NCBI GenBank assembly: GCA_045542735.1
Contig: JAZQLQ010000017.1
Coordinates: forward strand, 30,432 to 94,431
Reading direction: 5' to 3'
DNA from: UBA2882 sp045542735
Lineage (GTDB): Bacteria; Bacillota; Clostridia; Lachnospirales; Lachnospiraceae
Length of the DNA stretch: 64,000 bases
Positions 34,124 through 42,484 of the stretch are shown here, piece by piece. The position numbers were made by a program, and so were the translations under genes. Each line of letters opens with the position of its first letter. Positions within the stretch are counted from its first letter, which is position 1. The notes under the pieces were generated by a model. The model worked only from the letters and a program-made list of their open reading frames with translations, made no database searches and was not told where the DNA came from.

Positions 34124-34651
34124 TTATCGAAATTCTTCTACCCATACTGCTACACCTGCTTTTAATGACGCCTGCACATCTAATATCCTCTGATTGGAAG
34201 AGCCACGAAACTTCAAGCGGATATCTTTTTTGTCCAGTTCAAATTCGCCATCCACCAATACGTCCAGATAGGCAAGAAATTCATCTGTGACTTCGCATGC
34301 AGCTCTACCGTCTCCCAACAAGTCCTGCTCTAAGGTATAGCCTGTATAACACCAGATGGTTTTATGTGGAAACTGTTCCTTCACTTTACGCAAGAAAGGC
34401 ACAAGCACACGCTGATTTCTTGGCTCCATCGGCTCTCCTCCAAGTAAGGTCAACCCATTGATATGCGCCGGAGCCAGCGCCGTCAGTAATTCCTCTTCCA
34501 CCTCTTGGGTAAACGGTTTTCCATATTCAAAATTCCACGTTTCCGGATTAAAACACCCTTTACAATGATGGGTACATCCGGATACGAATAAAGAAACACG
34601 GACACCGGTTCCATTGGCGATGTCCGTTTTTTTAATTTCTCCGTAGTTCAT
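34124..34651 (-). CDS. nrdG: Anaerobic ribonucleotide reductase activating protein
   Basis: 175 residues, a radical-SAM enzyme with the cluster motif SGCTHHCKGCFN (CxxxCxxC) and the glycine-rich LTLLGGEPM. It uses S-adenosylmethionine to make the glycyl radical on NrdD, encoded 12 bases upstream. GGAG precedes the ATG. The pair is under NrdR control by the boxes before nrdD. Confidence 0.97.
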   Translation of the reverse strand: MNYGEIKKTDIANGTGVRVSLFVSGCTHHCKGCFNPETWNFEYGKPFTQEVEEELLTALAPAHINGLTLLGGEPMEPRNQRVLVPFLRKVKEQFPHKTIWCYTGYTLEQDLLGDGRAACEVTDEFLAYLDVLVDGEFELDKKDIRLKFRGSSNQRILDVQASLKAGVAVWVEEFR

Positions 34652-34663
34652 ACAAACTCCATT

Positions 34664-36865
34664 TTACAAATGTAACACTCTATCCTGAATTTCCTGTGTA
34701 CGTCCCTGATTCCAGAACTGTGTTCCGATATAACCACAGGTACGTCTTGCTACGTTCATAGTATCCTCATCTGTGTTGCCGCAACAAGGGCATTCCCAAA
34801 CAAGTTTACCTTCTTCTTTGATAATACGGATTTCTCCGTCAAATCCGCACTTCTGACAATAGTCACTCTTGGTGTTTAATTCTGCATACATGATATTTTC
34901 ATAAATGTGTTGCATAACAGCCAGTACCGCATCAATATTGTTTTGCATATTGGGTACTTCCACATAACTTACCGCACCACCGGGGGATAGTTTCTGGAAC
35001 TGTGCTTCAAAGGTCAGTTTGCTGAATGCATCCATCTCTTCAGTCACATGTACATGGTAACTATTGGTGATATAGTTTTTATCAGTTACGTCTTTGATAA
35101 TACCAAAACGTTTCTGTAAACATTTTGCAAACTTATATGTGGTGGATTCCAAGGGTGTGCCATAAAGACTGAAATCCACATTATTTGCCTCTCTCCATTT
35201 TGCACATGCATCATTTAACCGTTGCATCACTTCCAATGCAAAAGGTGTGGCAACCGGATCAGTATGGGATTTACCCATCATATATCTGGTACACTCACAA
35301 AGTCCCGCATAACCCAGGGAAATGGTAGAATATCCATTGTATAATAATTTATCGATGGTCTCACCTTTTTCAAGTCTTGCCAATGCACCATCCTGCCACA
35401 GAATGGGAGCCACATCGGAAGGTGTCCCTTTCAAACGGTTGTGTCTGCACAAAAGAGCCCGATAGCATAACTCCAATCTCTCATCCAAAATCTTCCAGAA
35501 TTTTTGTAAATCCCTGCCGGAAGAACAAGCCACATCCACCAGATTCAAGGTAACAACGCCCTGATTGAAACGGCCATAATATTTTCTCTTCTTAGGATCG
35601 TAGTTCTTTGCATTGGCAACATTACCAATCCCTTTTTCCGTAAAATGATCCGGTGTCAGGAAGCTTCGGCAACCCATACAGGGATAGCAGTCACCCACCT
35701 TCAGTTCCTTCATAATCTTTTCAGAGATATAATCCGGAACCATACGCTTTGCGGTACACTGTGCTGCAAGCTTGGTAATCTCCCAGTATCTGGTTCCTTC
35801 CCGTACATTATCTTCTTCTAATACATAAATCAGCTTAGGGAATGCAGGTGTGATGTAGACACCCTGCTCATTCTTAACACCAAGGATTCTCTGCTTGAGC
35901 ATCTCTTCAATGACCATAGCCAGATCATCTCTGGTACGTCCTTCGGGCACTTCATTTAAATACATAAATACAGTTACAAAAGGTGCCTGTCCGTTGGTAG
36001 TCATCAATGTAATTACCTGATACTGGATCATCTGTACACCGCGTTCAATTTCTTCTTTGACACGCATTTCTGCAATGGCATTAATCTGCTCTTCCGTCAG
36101 ATCTACACCGGCATCTTGGTATTCTTTGGTCACTAAGCGACGCAGTTTTTGTCTGCTAACATCTACAAAAGGAGCCAAATGGGACAAGGTAATACTCTGT
36201 CCGCCATACTGGCTGCTGGCAATCTGTGCAATACTTTGGGTTGCAATGTTACATGCAGTAGAAAAACTCTTGGGTGTATCAATCATGGTCTCACTGATAA
36301 CTGTACCATTCTGCAACATATCCTCCAAGTTTACCAGACAGCAGTTGTGCATGTGCTGTGCAAAGTAATCCGCATCATGGAAATGAATAATACCTTCCTC
36401 ATGAGCCTTTACAATATCCGGAGGCAAGAGGAAACGCTTGGTAATATCTTTACTGACCTCTCCTGCCATATAATCTCTCTGTACACTATTAACAATGGGA
36501 TTCTTATTGGAATTTTCCTGTTTTACTTCTTCGTTATTACATTCAATCAAAGTCAGAATCTGTTCATCTGTAGAATTGGATTTACGAACCAATGCCCTTT
36601 TGTAACGATAGGTAATATATTTACGCGCCACTTCAAATGCCTGCTGGTGCATAATCTGATTCTCTACCATATCCTGAATCTCTTCTACACTGGGTGTATG
36701 TGCCATATTTATGCAGATTTCTTCTACAGTGTTGGAAATCTCATCAATCTGCTCCGGACTCATACGGTCTGCATCGGTCACTTCATTATTGGCTTTCTGG
36801 ACCGCAGCCATAATCTTAGATATGTCAAAACCTACTTCTTTTCCGCTTCTTTTGATAATCTTCAT
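34664..36865 (-). CDS. nrdD: Anaerobic (class III) ribonucleoside-triphosphate reductase
   Basis: 733 residues. An N-terminal ATP-cone (IIKRSGKEVGFDISKIMAAVQKAN) gives allosteric control. The catalytic barrel follows, with the C-terminal zinc site (YCQKCGF, CPCCGN) and the glycyl-radical motif RRTCGYIGT (Gly711) near the end. It reduces NTPs to dNTPs without oxygen and requires NrdG. The promoter has a perfect -10 and two NrdR boxes. Confidence 0.98.
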   Translation of the reverse strand: MKIIKRSGKEVGFDISKIMAAVQKANNEVTDADRMSPEQIDEISNTVEEICINMAHTPSVEEIQDMVENQIMHQQAFEVARKYITYRYKRALVRKSNSTDEQILTLIECNNEEVKQENSNKNPIVNSVQRDYMAGEVSKDITKRFLLPPDIVKAHEEGIIHFHDADYFAQHMHNCCLVNLEDMLQNGTVISETMIDTPKSFSTACNIATQSIAQIASSQYGGQSITLSHLAPFVDVSRQKLRRLVTKEYQDAGVDLTEEQINAIAEMRVKEEIERGVQMIQYQVITLMTTNGQAPFVTVFMYLNEVPEGRTRDDLAMVIEEMLKQRILGVKNEQGVYITPAFPKLIYVLEEDNVREGTRYWEITKLAAQCTAKRMVPDYISEKIMKELKVGDCYPCMGCRSFLTPDHFTEKGIGNVANAKNYDPKKRKYYGRFNQGVVTLNLVDVACSSGRDLQKFWKILDERLELCYRALLCRHNRLKGTPSDVAPILWQDGALARLEKGETIDKLLYNGYSTISLGYAGLCECTRYMMGKSHTDPVATPFALEVMQRLNDACAKWREANNVDFSLYGTPLESTTYKFAKCLQKRFGIIKDVTDKNYITNSYHVHVTEEMDAFSKLTFEAQFQKLSPGGAVSYVEVPNMQNNIDAVLAVMQHIYENIMYAELNTKSDYCQKCGFDGEIRIIKEEGKLVWECPCCGNTDEDTMNVARRTCGYIGTQFWNQGRTQEIQDRVLHL

Positions 36866-36912
36866 TACGAAAACTCCCCTTTTCTTCCCTTTTCATACCT
36901 TTTCCTATGTTT

Positions 36913-36991
36913 TTCCAAAATCTTGTGCTTATGTCAACCACAAACACAAGATGTTGAGTTTAATTATAGGACAGTTCTTATGTAAATGCAA
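36913..36991 (-). promoter_or_regulatory. nrdD promoter with two NrdR boxes 31 bp apart
   Basis: Minus strand: -35 TTGCAT (36986-36991), 17-bp spacer, -10 TATAAT (36963-36968). Box-like ACACAAGATGTTGAGT occupies 36944-36959 (13 of 16 to ACACWATATATWGTGT). A second, GCACAAGATTTTGGAA, lies on the minus strand at 36913-36928. Centre-to-centre distance is exactly 31 bp, three helical turns, as known for NrdR. Confidence 0.8.
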
Positions 36992-37098
36992 GACAGAATC
37001 TCATATATTTTTGATAAAAATGCTTGAAAAGTATGTTTATATCGTATACCATTTGAGTATATGGTGTTTTTACACAAAACCTAGGAGGAACTTATATT

Positions 37099-37812
37099 AT
37101 GAACATGTTATCACTGGAAAATGAGTTAACAACGAATGCTTATCCCGGTCGCGGAATTGTGATTGGCAAATCTCCCGATGGCACTAAAGCTATAACCGCT
37201 TATTTCATTATGGGAAGAAGCTCCAACAGCCGTAACCGTGTATTTGTAGAAGACGGCGAAGGTATCCGTACACAGGCTTTTGATCCTTCCAAATTGGAAG
37301 ATCCCAGTCTGATTATTTATGCTCCCGTCCGCGTACTTGGAAACAAAACAATCGTAACCAACGGCGATCAGACCGATACTATCTACGAAGGTATGGACAG
37401 ACAGCTGACTTTTGAACAATCCTTAAGAAGTCGCGAATTCGAACCCGATGGTCCCAACTACACACCTCGTATTTCCGGTATTATGCATATCGAAGAAGGT
37501 AAATTCAATTATGCAATGTCTATTTTAAAGAGTAACAACGGCAACTCCGAGGCTTGCAACCGCTATACATTTGCATATGAGAATCCCGTTGCCGGCGAAG
37601 GACATTTCATTCATACATATATGCATGATGGCAATCCCCTTCCCAGCTTTGAAGGTGAACCTAAGTTGATTGCTACTGCCGACGACATTAACGCTTATAC
37701 CAAAATGATTTGGAACAGTTTAAACGAAGAAAATAAAGTTTCCTTATTTGTCCGTTTCATTGATATTACAACCGGCATGTACGAAACCAGAATCGTAAAC
37801 AAAAACAAATAG
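37099..37812 (+). CDS. IMP cyclohydrolase, PurO-like family
   Basis: 237 residues. The start YPGRGIVIGKSPDGTKAITAYFIMGRSSNSRNRVF and NYTPRISGIMHIEEG match the PurO-type IMP cyclohydrolase family first known from archaea, unrelated to the PurH N-terminal domain. It closes FAICAR to IMP, the last purine step. AGGAGG precedes the ATG. The next gene, 12 bases on, supplies the preceding formyltransferase step, which makes the assignment firm by context. Confidence 0.9.
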   Translation: MNMLSLENELTTNAYPGRGIVIGKSPDGTKAITAYFIMGRSSNSRNRVFVEDGEGIRTQAFDPSKLEDPSLIIYAPVRVLGNKTIVTNGDQTDTIYEGMDRQLTFEQSLRSREFEPDGPNYTPRISGIMHIEEGKFNYAMSILKSNNGNSEACNRYTFAYENPVAGEGHFIHTYMHDGNPLPSFEGEPKLIATADDINAYTKMIWNSLNEENKVSLFVRFIDITTGMYETRIVNKNK

Positions 37813-37824
37813 GAGGAATCAATC

Positions 37825-39003
37825 ATGAATGAAATTCAATTAAAATACGGATGTAACCCCAATCAGAAACCTTCCCGTATCTTTATGGCAGACGGAAGTG
37901 AACTTCCCGTTACCGTATTAAACGGCAAACCCGGTTACATCAACTTTTTAGATGCTTTTAACGGCTGGCAGTTAGTAAAAGAATTAAAAGAAGCAACCGG
38001 CCTTCCTGCTGCTACTTCTTTTAAGCACGTATCTCCTGCCGGAGCTGCAGTTGGTCTTCCCATGGATGACACATTGGCAAAGATTTACTGGGTGGACGAT
38101 CTTGGCGAATTATCTCCTTTGGCATGTGCATATGCCAGAGCAAGAGGTGCCGACCGTATGTCTTCCTTTGGTGACTTTATCGCATTATCCGATATCTGTG
38201 ATGCAGATACTGCCAAATTAATCAAACGTGAAGTTTCCGACGGTGTCATTGCTCCCGGTTATACCGATGAAGCCTTGGCTATTTTAAAAGAAAAGAAAAA
38301 AGGCAACTATAACGTTATCCAGATTGATGAAAACTATGTTCCCGCTCCCATTGAGCAGAAACAGGTATACGGCATCACCTTCGAGCAAGGTCGTAACGAG
38401 TTGGATGTAAATGGTGATCTCTTATCCAATATTGTAACAGACAACAAAGAGATTCCCGAATCCGCTCTCATTGATATGAAAATTGCCCTGATTACCTTAA
38501 AATATACACAGTCCAACTCTGTATGCTACGTAAAAGGCGGACAGGCTATTGGTATTGGTGCCGGTCAGCAATCCCGTATCCACTGTACCCGTCTTGCAGG
38601 ACAGAAGGCCGACAACTGGTTCCTTCGCCAGTCTCCTCAGGTTATGGGCTTACAGTTTGTAGACGGACTTGGCCGCGCTGACAGAGACAATGCTATCGAC
38701 GTATACATGGGTGATGAATACATGGACGTATTGGCAGATGGTGTTTGGGAAAAGACCTTCAAGGTAAAACCTGCCGTTTTCACGGCAGAGGAGAAAAAAG
38801 CATGGTTAGCTCAAAACCAGGATGTAACACTTGGTTCTGACGCTTTCTTCCCCTTCTCCGATAATATTGAACGCGCACACAAGAGCGGTGTAAAATATAT
38901 TGCACAGCCCGGTGGTTCTTTAAGAGATGATTTGGTAATTGAATGTGCCAATAAATATGATATGGTAATGGCATTTACCGGTATTCGTTTGTTCCATCAT
39001 TAA
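37825..39003 (+). CDS. Stand-alone AICAR formyltransferase
   Basis: 392 residues, homologous to the C-terminal AICAR-transformylase part of PurH: ELKYGCNPNQKPSRIF, SFKHVSPAGAAVG (with the catalytic KH), YTQSNSVCYVKGGQAIGIGAGQQSR and FFPFSDNIERAHKSGVKYIAQPGGS. The inosicase domain is absent; its job is done by the PurO-like protein encoded just upstream. It transfers the formyl group of 10-formyl-THF to AICAR. GGAGG precedes the ATG. A fold-back element begins about 14-30 bases behind the stop. Confidence 0.95.
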   Translation: MNEIQLKYGCNPNQKPSRIFMADGSELPVTVLNGKPGYINFLDAFNGWQLVKELKEATGLPAATSFKHVSPAGAAVGLPMDDTLAKIYWVDDLGELSPLACAYARARGADRMSSFGDFIALSDICDADTAKLIKREVSDGVIAPGYTDEALAILKEKKKGNYNVIQIDENYVPAPIEQKQVYGITFEQGRNELDVNGDLLSNIVTDNKEIPESALIDMKIALITLKYTQSNSVCYVKGGQAIGIGAGQQSRIHCTRLAGQKADNWFLRQSPQVMGLQFVDGLGRADRDNAIDVYMGDEYMDVLADGVWEKTFKVKPAVFTAEEKKAWLAQNQDVTLGSDAFFPFSDNIERAHKSGVKYIAQPGGSLRDDLVIECANKYDMVMAFTGIRLFHH

Positions 39004-39032
39004 AAATTAGTTTGGCAAAATTAATAACCGCC

Positions 39033-39249
39033 ATGAAATAAAGAGTGTTTTTGAGATTATAAATAAAATGTGGTCCTTCTAACAAAATGTTAAATTCTTT
39101 CTCTACTTACGGGTCAGCTTACAAGCGGCATCCATGCCACTGCAAGCTTAAATCGACCATCCGGGTCGATTTCCCCTTGGAAGCGAAAACATTTTGTAAG
39201 AAGAACCGCACATTTTATTTAAACCATCTCAAAAACACTCTTTATTCAT
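39033..39249 (+). repeat. Fold-back element A: long inverted repeat with two-hairpin core
   Basis: The left arm (39033-39091) and right arm (39188-39249) are near-complementary over about 55 bases (for example AATAAAGAGTGTTTTTGAGA and its complement); weaker pairing continues to about 39017 and 39265. The enclosed core has a hairpin around GGCAT/ATGCC (39118-39149) and one of AAATCGACC with GGGTCGATTT (39150-39172). It directly follows the AICAR formyltransferase stop. Copy B lies at 39344-39552 in reverse orientation. It may act as a terminator, but its size and core exceed that. Confidence 0.85.
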
Positions 39250-39276
39250 TTCAGTAATTATTTTCACACCTACTTT

Positions 39277-39297
39277 TTTGTGATGGAACATCACAAA
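39277..39297. repeat. 9-bp perfect hairpin between the two fold-back elements
   Basis: TTTGTGATG (39277-39285) pairs with CATCACAAA (39289-39297) around GAA. No T tract follows on either strand. The rest of 39250-39343 is AT-rich with nothing else recognised. Confidence 0.65.
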
Positions 39298-39343
39298 TCC
39301 CAAGTCAAAAACTTATGATTATTTCTATCATTAAGTCTCTTGC

Positions 39344-39552
39344 ATATATTTCTTTTTTATACTTTTTAAAGAATGGTGGTTTTTTCTTATAAAATGATTA
39401 TACCAAGACAGGGAAAATTGCCCCGGATGGGCAATTTAGGCTTATTGCAGCATGGATGCTGCTTATAAGCCGCCCCGGAAGCCTTGCTCTGTCTTCTCTC
39501 ATTTTATTAGAAAAATCCAACCATTCTTTACTTGTATAAAAAAGAAATATAT
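39344..39552 (-). repeat. Fold-back element B: reverse-oriented relative of element A
   Basis: The ends are a perfect 19-bp inverted repeat (39344-39362 and 39534-39552, ATATATTTC...), with further arm pairing around AAAGAATGG and ATAAAATGA. Read on the minus strand its core aligns with A: a GCAGCAT/ATGCTGC hairpin with GGCTTAT/ATAAGCC base, then AAATTGCCC pairing with GGGGCAATTT. Inner arm bases (TCTAAyAAAATG and its partner) are shared with A; outer arms are not. It ends 30 bases from the sigG stop. Confidence 0.85.
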
Positions 39553-39582
39553 AACAGAGACGTATATAGAAACAAATCATAG

Positions 39583-40362
39583 TTATCCCGCCAAATAATT
39601 CCGCATGGTTTTCAATGCATTCTTCTCCAGCCTTGACACCTGTGCCTGGGATATCCCAATCATATCCGACACTTCCATCTGCGTTTTGCCTTCAAAAAAG
39701 CGCAAATTTATAATTTCCCGTTCTCTTTCATTTAATTTCTTCATCGCTTCTGACAGAGAGATATGTTCTACCCATGTTTCTTCTTTATTCTTTTTATCAG
39801 AAACCTGATCCATAACATATAAAGTATCTCCGCCATCAGTATAAATGGGTTCATATAGACTCATGGGATTTTGAATAGCATCCAAGGCATAGACAATATC
39901 CTCTTTGGATATACCGATTTCTGCTGCAATTTCCTCGATAGTAGGCTCCTTTAGATTTGCTTTAGTCATGGTCTCCTTGGCATAGATGGCTTTGTAAGCA
40001 GTATCCTTTAAACTACGTGACACACGGATCGCATTATTATCACGCAAAAACCTGCGGATTTCTCCCACAATCATCGGCACTGCATAGGTAGAAAATTTAA
40101 CTCCCAACTTGGCATTAAAATTATCAATTGCCTTAATTAACCCTACACAACCAATTTGAAATAAATCATCTACGTTTTCATTGCTGGAAGAAAAGCGTTT
40201 GATAACACTTAAAACCAAACGTAAATTTCCTTCAATATAAGTTTCCCTGGCATCCATATCACCTTCTGCTATACGCACAAACAAAGCTTCCTTTTCTGAA
40301 TTTTTCAGAAGAGGAAGCTTTGCTGTATTGACTCCACATATTTCTACTTTTCCCTGTGCCAT
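39583..40362 (-). CDS. sigG: RNA polymerase sporulation sigma factor SigG
   Basis: 259 residues from ATG 40362 (MAQGKVEICGVNTAKLPLL, the standard SigG beginning), with AGGAGG 9 bases upstream. Region 2 reads DLFQIGCVGLIKAIDNF, region 4 EREREIINLRFFEGKTQMEVSDMIGISQAQVSRLEK. SigG directs late forespore transcription. A SigF/SigG-type promoter lies in the gap before it, consistent with autoregulation. No anti-sigma gene is adjacent. Confidence 0.96.
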   Translation of the reverse strand: MAQGKVEICGVNTAKLPLLKNSEKEALFVRIAEGDMDARETYIEGNLRLVLSVIKRFSSSNENVDDLFQIGCVGLIKAIDNFNAKLGVKFSTYAVPMIVGEIRRFLRDNNAIRVSRSLKDTAYKAIYAKETMTKANLKEPTIEEIAAEIGISKEDIVYALDAIQNPMSLYEPIYTDGGDTLYVMDQVSDKKNKEETWVEHISLSEAMKKLNEREREIINLRFFEGKTQMEVSDMIGISQAQVSRLEKNALKTMRNYLAG

Positions 40363-40398
40363 ATCCATTGCCCTCCTGGTAGATTTTTCATCTACTAA

Positions 40399-40427
40399 AA
40401 GGATGCACAAGAATTTTATTTTTATAC
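40399..40427 (-). promoter_or_regulatory. SigF/SigG-type promoter of sigG
   Basis: Minus strand: -35 GTATA (40423-40427), 17-bp spacer, -10 CATCCTT (40399-40405). The known SigG pattern is gHATR-N17/18-CATnnTA. It falls in the 69-base gap between the lipoprotein stop and the sigG start. Confidence 0.55.
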
Positions 40428-40431
40428 GATA

Positions 40432-41631
40432 TTATTTTAGTTCTAATGTTTGATATGCTTCATCCAATATTTTGATATATTCTTCTTTGTTCACGGTTCC
40501 TTCTTTTATAAACACAAAGAAATCATAAACATTTTCACCGTAGCAAATCTCATATACTCTGCCGTCATAACCCTGATAGCCCTCAAAGTCTATCCTTAAC
40601 ACAAATCCAACATCGGTATAATCAAGAGCATCCGCATCAGTAATAGTGCCATCATAAAGGGTTGGGTCTCCCACCATATCCTGTGTAGCAACCTTCATTT
40701 CACCATCAGAAAGCAAACCAAACTGTCCAGCTTCAACGCCCAAACTGCTGGCGCTCACTTTTTCAACACAAATTGCCACTTGTGGATCACTATCATAAGC
40801 GTCTAAAGAATATGCTTTTATTTCTACGCTACCGTCTTTAATTTCATCTTGACTCCAAACCAATTTTGTAAGTTGATTATCTTCCCATTCAGCCGGTAAA
40901 TAAAAACTATACGGACCAAAGGAATGCTGTACTCCATCCATCTTAATTTTGTCTACAGCGTCCGGATCGCATTGTTCAATCTTCGCCTGAAGCACTCCAG
41001 CCTCATATAAAAAATCAGCATTCAGATATTGTTCCAATTCTTCTACTACAACACCGGATTGTGGCGTCTCAACCAAAGAATCCACCTTAATGGTAATACG
41101 GAATTCTCTGCCGTCGTCCAATACTGCATAATAATGCTCCAGCCAGTTTGCCACGTAACCCTTTTGCGACTCATCGTATACCAAATATGACAAAGAGCAA
41201 ACCGCAACATTTTCATCTCTTTTTACAATGTCATTTCTTTTAAAATCCACAAAACTGTCAGTATATATATCAGAATATTCAGAATCTAAAATATATCCCA
41301 GCTTATCTCTAACCGATTTGTCAGCAACGTCTTCTGAAACCATAGGATTATAATTTACGGTCACCTCTACACCCTCTGTTTTACAAATCATTGTGGTATT
41401 ACCCACATATGCATTTTCATCCTTGGGTAAATATAAAACAGAATTGCCACCCTCTTCTCCAAAGGAATAAGCCTGTAAGTAGGTGAATCCACCGTATCCT
41501 TCTGCGTCTTCACCCAGTACCGGTTGCTCCATATTGGGATCAATTACAGGTCCCTCTTCCTTTTTACAACCACAGAGAAGTACTGTAGCCATCAAAATAA
41601 CTGCTAATGTTTTCACTTTTGTTTTTTTCAT
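40432..41631 (-). CDS. Lipoprotein of unknown function between sigE and sigG
   Basis: 399 residues from ATG 41631 (MKKTKVKTLAVILMATVLLCGCKKEEG). The signal peptide ends in lipobox LLCGC. The mature part is acidic, without a recognised domain; it shows two similar halves with hydrophobic-Tyr rich strands (for example HSFGPYSFYLPAEWEDN), suggesting a beta-rich secreted fold. AGGGGA precedes the ATG. It has its own sigma-A-type promoter (41668-41696), so it may be expressed in vegetative cells and not belong to the sporulation programme. Confidence 0.85.
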   Translation of the reverse strand: MKKTKVKTLAVILMATVLLCGCKKEEGPVIDPNMEQPVLGEDAEGYGGFTYLQAYSFGEEGGNSVLYLPKDENAYVGNTTMICKTEGVEVTVNYNPMVSEDVADKSVRDKLGYILDSEYSDIYTDSFVDFKRNDIVKRDENVAVCSLSYLVYDESQKGYVANWLEHYYAVLDDGREFRITIKVDSLVETPQSGVVVEELEQYLNADFLYEAGVLQAKIEQCDPDAVDKIKMDGVQHSFGPYSFYLPAEWEDNQLTKLVWSQDEIKDGSVEIKAYSLDAYDSDPQVAICVEKVSASSLGVEAGQFGLLSDGEMKVATQDMVGDPTLYDGTITDADALDYTDVGFVLRIDFEGYQGYDGRVYEICYGENVYDFFVFIKEGTVNKEEYIKILDEAYQTLELK

Positions 41632-41667
41632 ATCATTTCCCCTCATAAGTATTCATTAATCTTATTC

Positions 41668-41696
41668 ATTATTACTTGAATAACAAAATCTGTCAA
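41668..41696 (-). promoter_or_regulatory. Sigma-A-type promoter of the lipoprotein gene
   Basis: Minus strand: perfect -35 TTGACA (41691-41696), 17-bp spacer, -10 AATAAT (41668-41673, within TAATAATG). Confidence 0.65.
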
Positions 41697-41725
41697 GAAT
41701 TCATTTGGTTACACCGCCTGCACAA

Positions 41726-42472
41726 CTATACCTCTTTACTCATTTCACGCTTCAACCGCTTCATAATCTTTTTCTCCAGACGGGAAATATAGGATTGGGA
41801 AATACCAAGCATCCCAGCCACTTCCTTTTGTGTTAATTCTTCCCCATCCTCTCTATCCAATCCAAAACGCAGATTGATAATGGTCCTTTCCCGTTCAGAT
41901 AAACGGCTGATTGCAGACTTTAGTACCTTTTTCTCCACCTCATTTTCAATATCCCGGTATATGATATCTTCATCCGTCCCTAAGATATCTGATAAAAGAA
42001 GCTCATTTCCGTCCCAATCCACATTAAGCGGTTCATCGATGGATACCTCCAACTTGGTTTTATTATTTCTTCGCAGATACATTAAGATTTCATTTTCAAT
42101 ACATCTGGATGCATAGGTTGCCAGCTTAATATTTTTATCCGGATTATAAGTATTAATGGCTTTAATGAGTCCAATGGTTCCAATGGAAATCAAATCCTCC
42201 ACTCCGATACCGGTATTTTCAAATTTCTTTGCTATGTAGACTACCAACCTCAGATTGTGCTCTATCAATACTGCTTTTGCAGCATCTGCATCATCTGTTC
42301 CAAGTTCCCGGATCATCCGGCTCTCCTGCTCTTCCTGAAGCGGCGGTGGCAAAACTTCTGTCCCTCCTATATAATGGATATCTCCCTGCTTTTTCTTAAA
42401 ACAAAACATTCTCTCTCTTTGTAACAGACGAAACTGAATTCGTCCCGGTATGACCACCTTTAATATCATCAT
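41726..42472 (-). CDS. sigE: RNA polymerase sporulation sigma factor SigE (pro-protein)
   Basis: 248 residues. The N-terminal pro-sequence of about 30 residues precedes HYIGGTEVLPPPL, the region where SpoIIGA cleaves pro-sigma-E. Region 2 DLISIGTIGLIKAINTYNPDKN and region 4 ERERTIINLRFGL...TQKEVAGMLGISQSYISRLEKKI are intact. SigE runs mother-cell transcription. GGAGG stands 3-6 bases before ATG ATG, so the second ATG (42469) may be used. It lies 12 bases after spoIIGA. Confidence 0.96.
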   Translation of the reverse strand: MMILKVVIPGRIQFRLLQRERMFCFKKKQGDIHYIGGTEVLPPPLQEEQESRMIRELGTDDADAAKAVLIEHNLRLVVYIAKKFENTGIGVEDLISIGTIGLIKAINTYNPDKNIKLATYASRCIENEILMYLRRNNKTKLEVSIDEPLNVDWDGNELLLSDILGTDEDIIYRDIENEVEKKVLKSAISRLSERERTIINLRFGLDREDGEELTQKEVAGMLGISQSYISRLEKKIMKRLKREMSKEV

Positions 42473-42484
42473 TTTCCTCCTTTA

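Noticed and set aside
36149..36985. Open frame of 278 codons on the plus strand
   Set aside because: It is antisense to nrdD and runs into the nrdD promoter; composition is unlike a real protein.
39033..39552. Fold-back elements as ordinary MITE or CRISPR
   Set aside because: No target-site duplication, no shared terminal repeats between the two copies, no transposase in the window, and no spaced short direct repeats.
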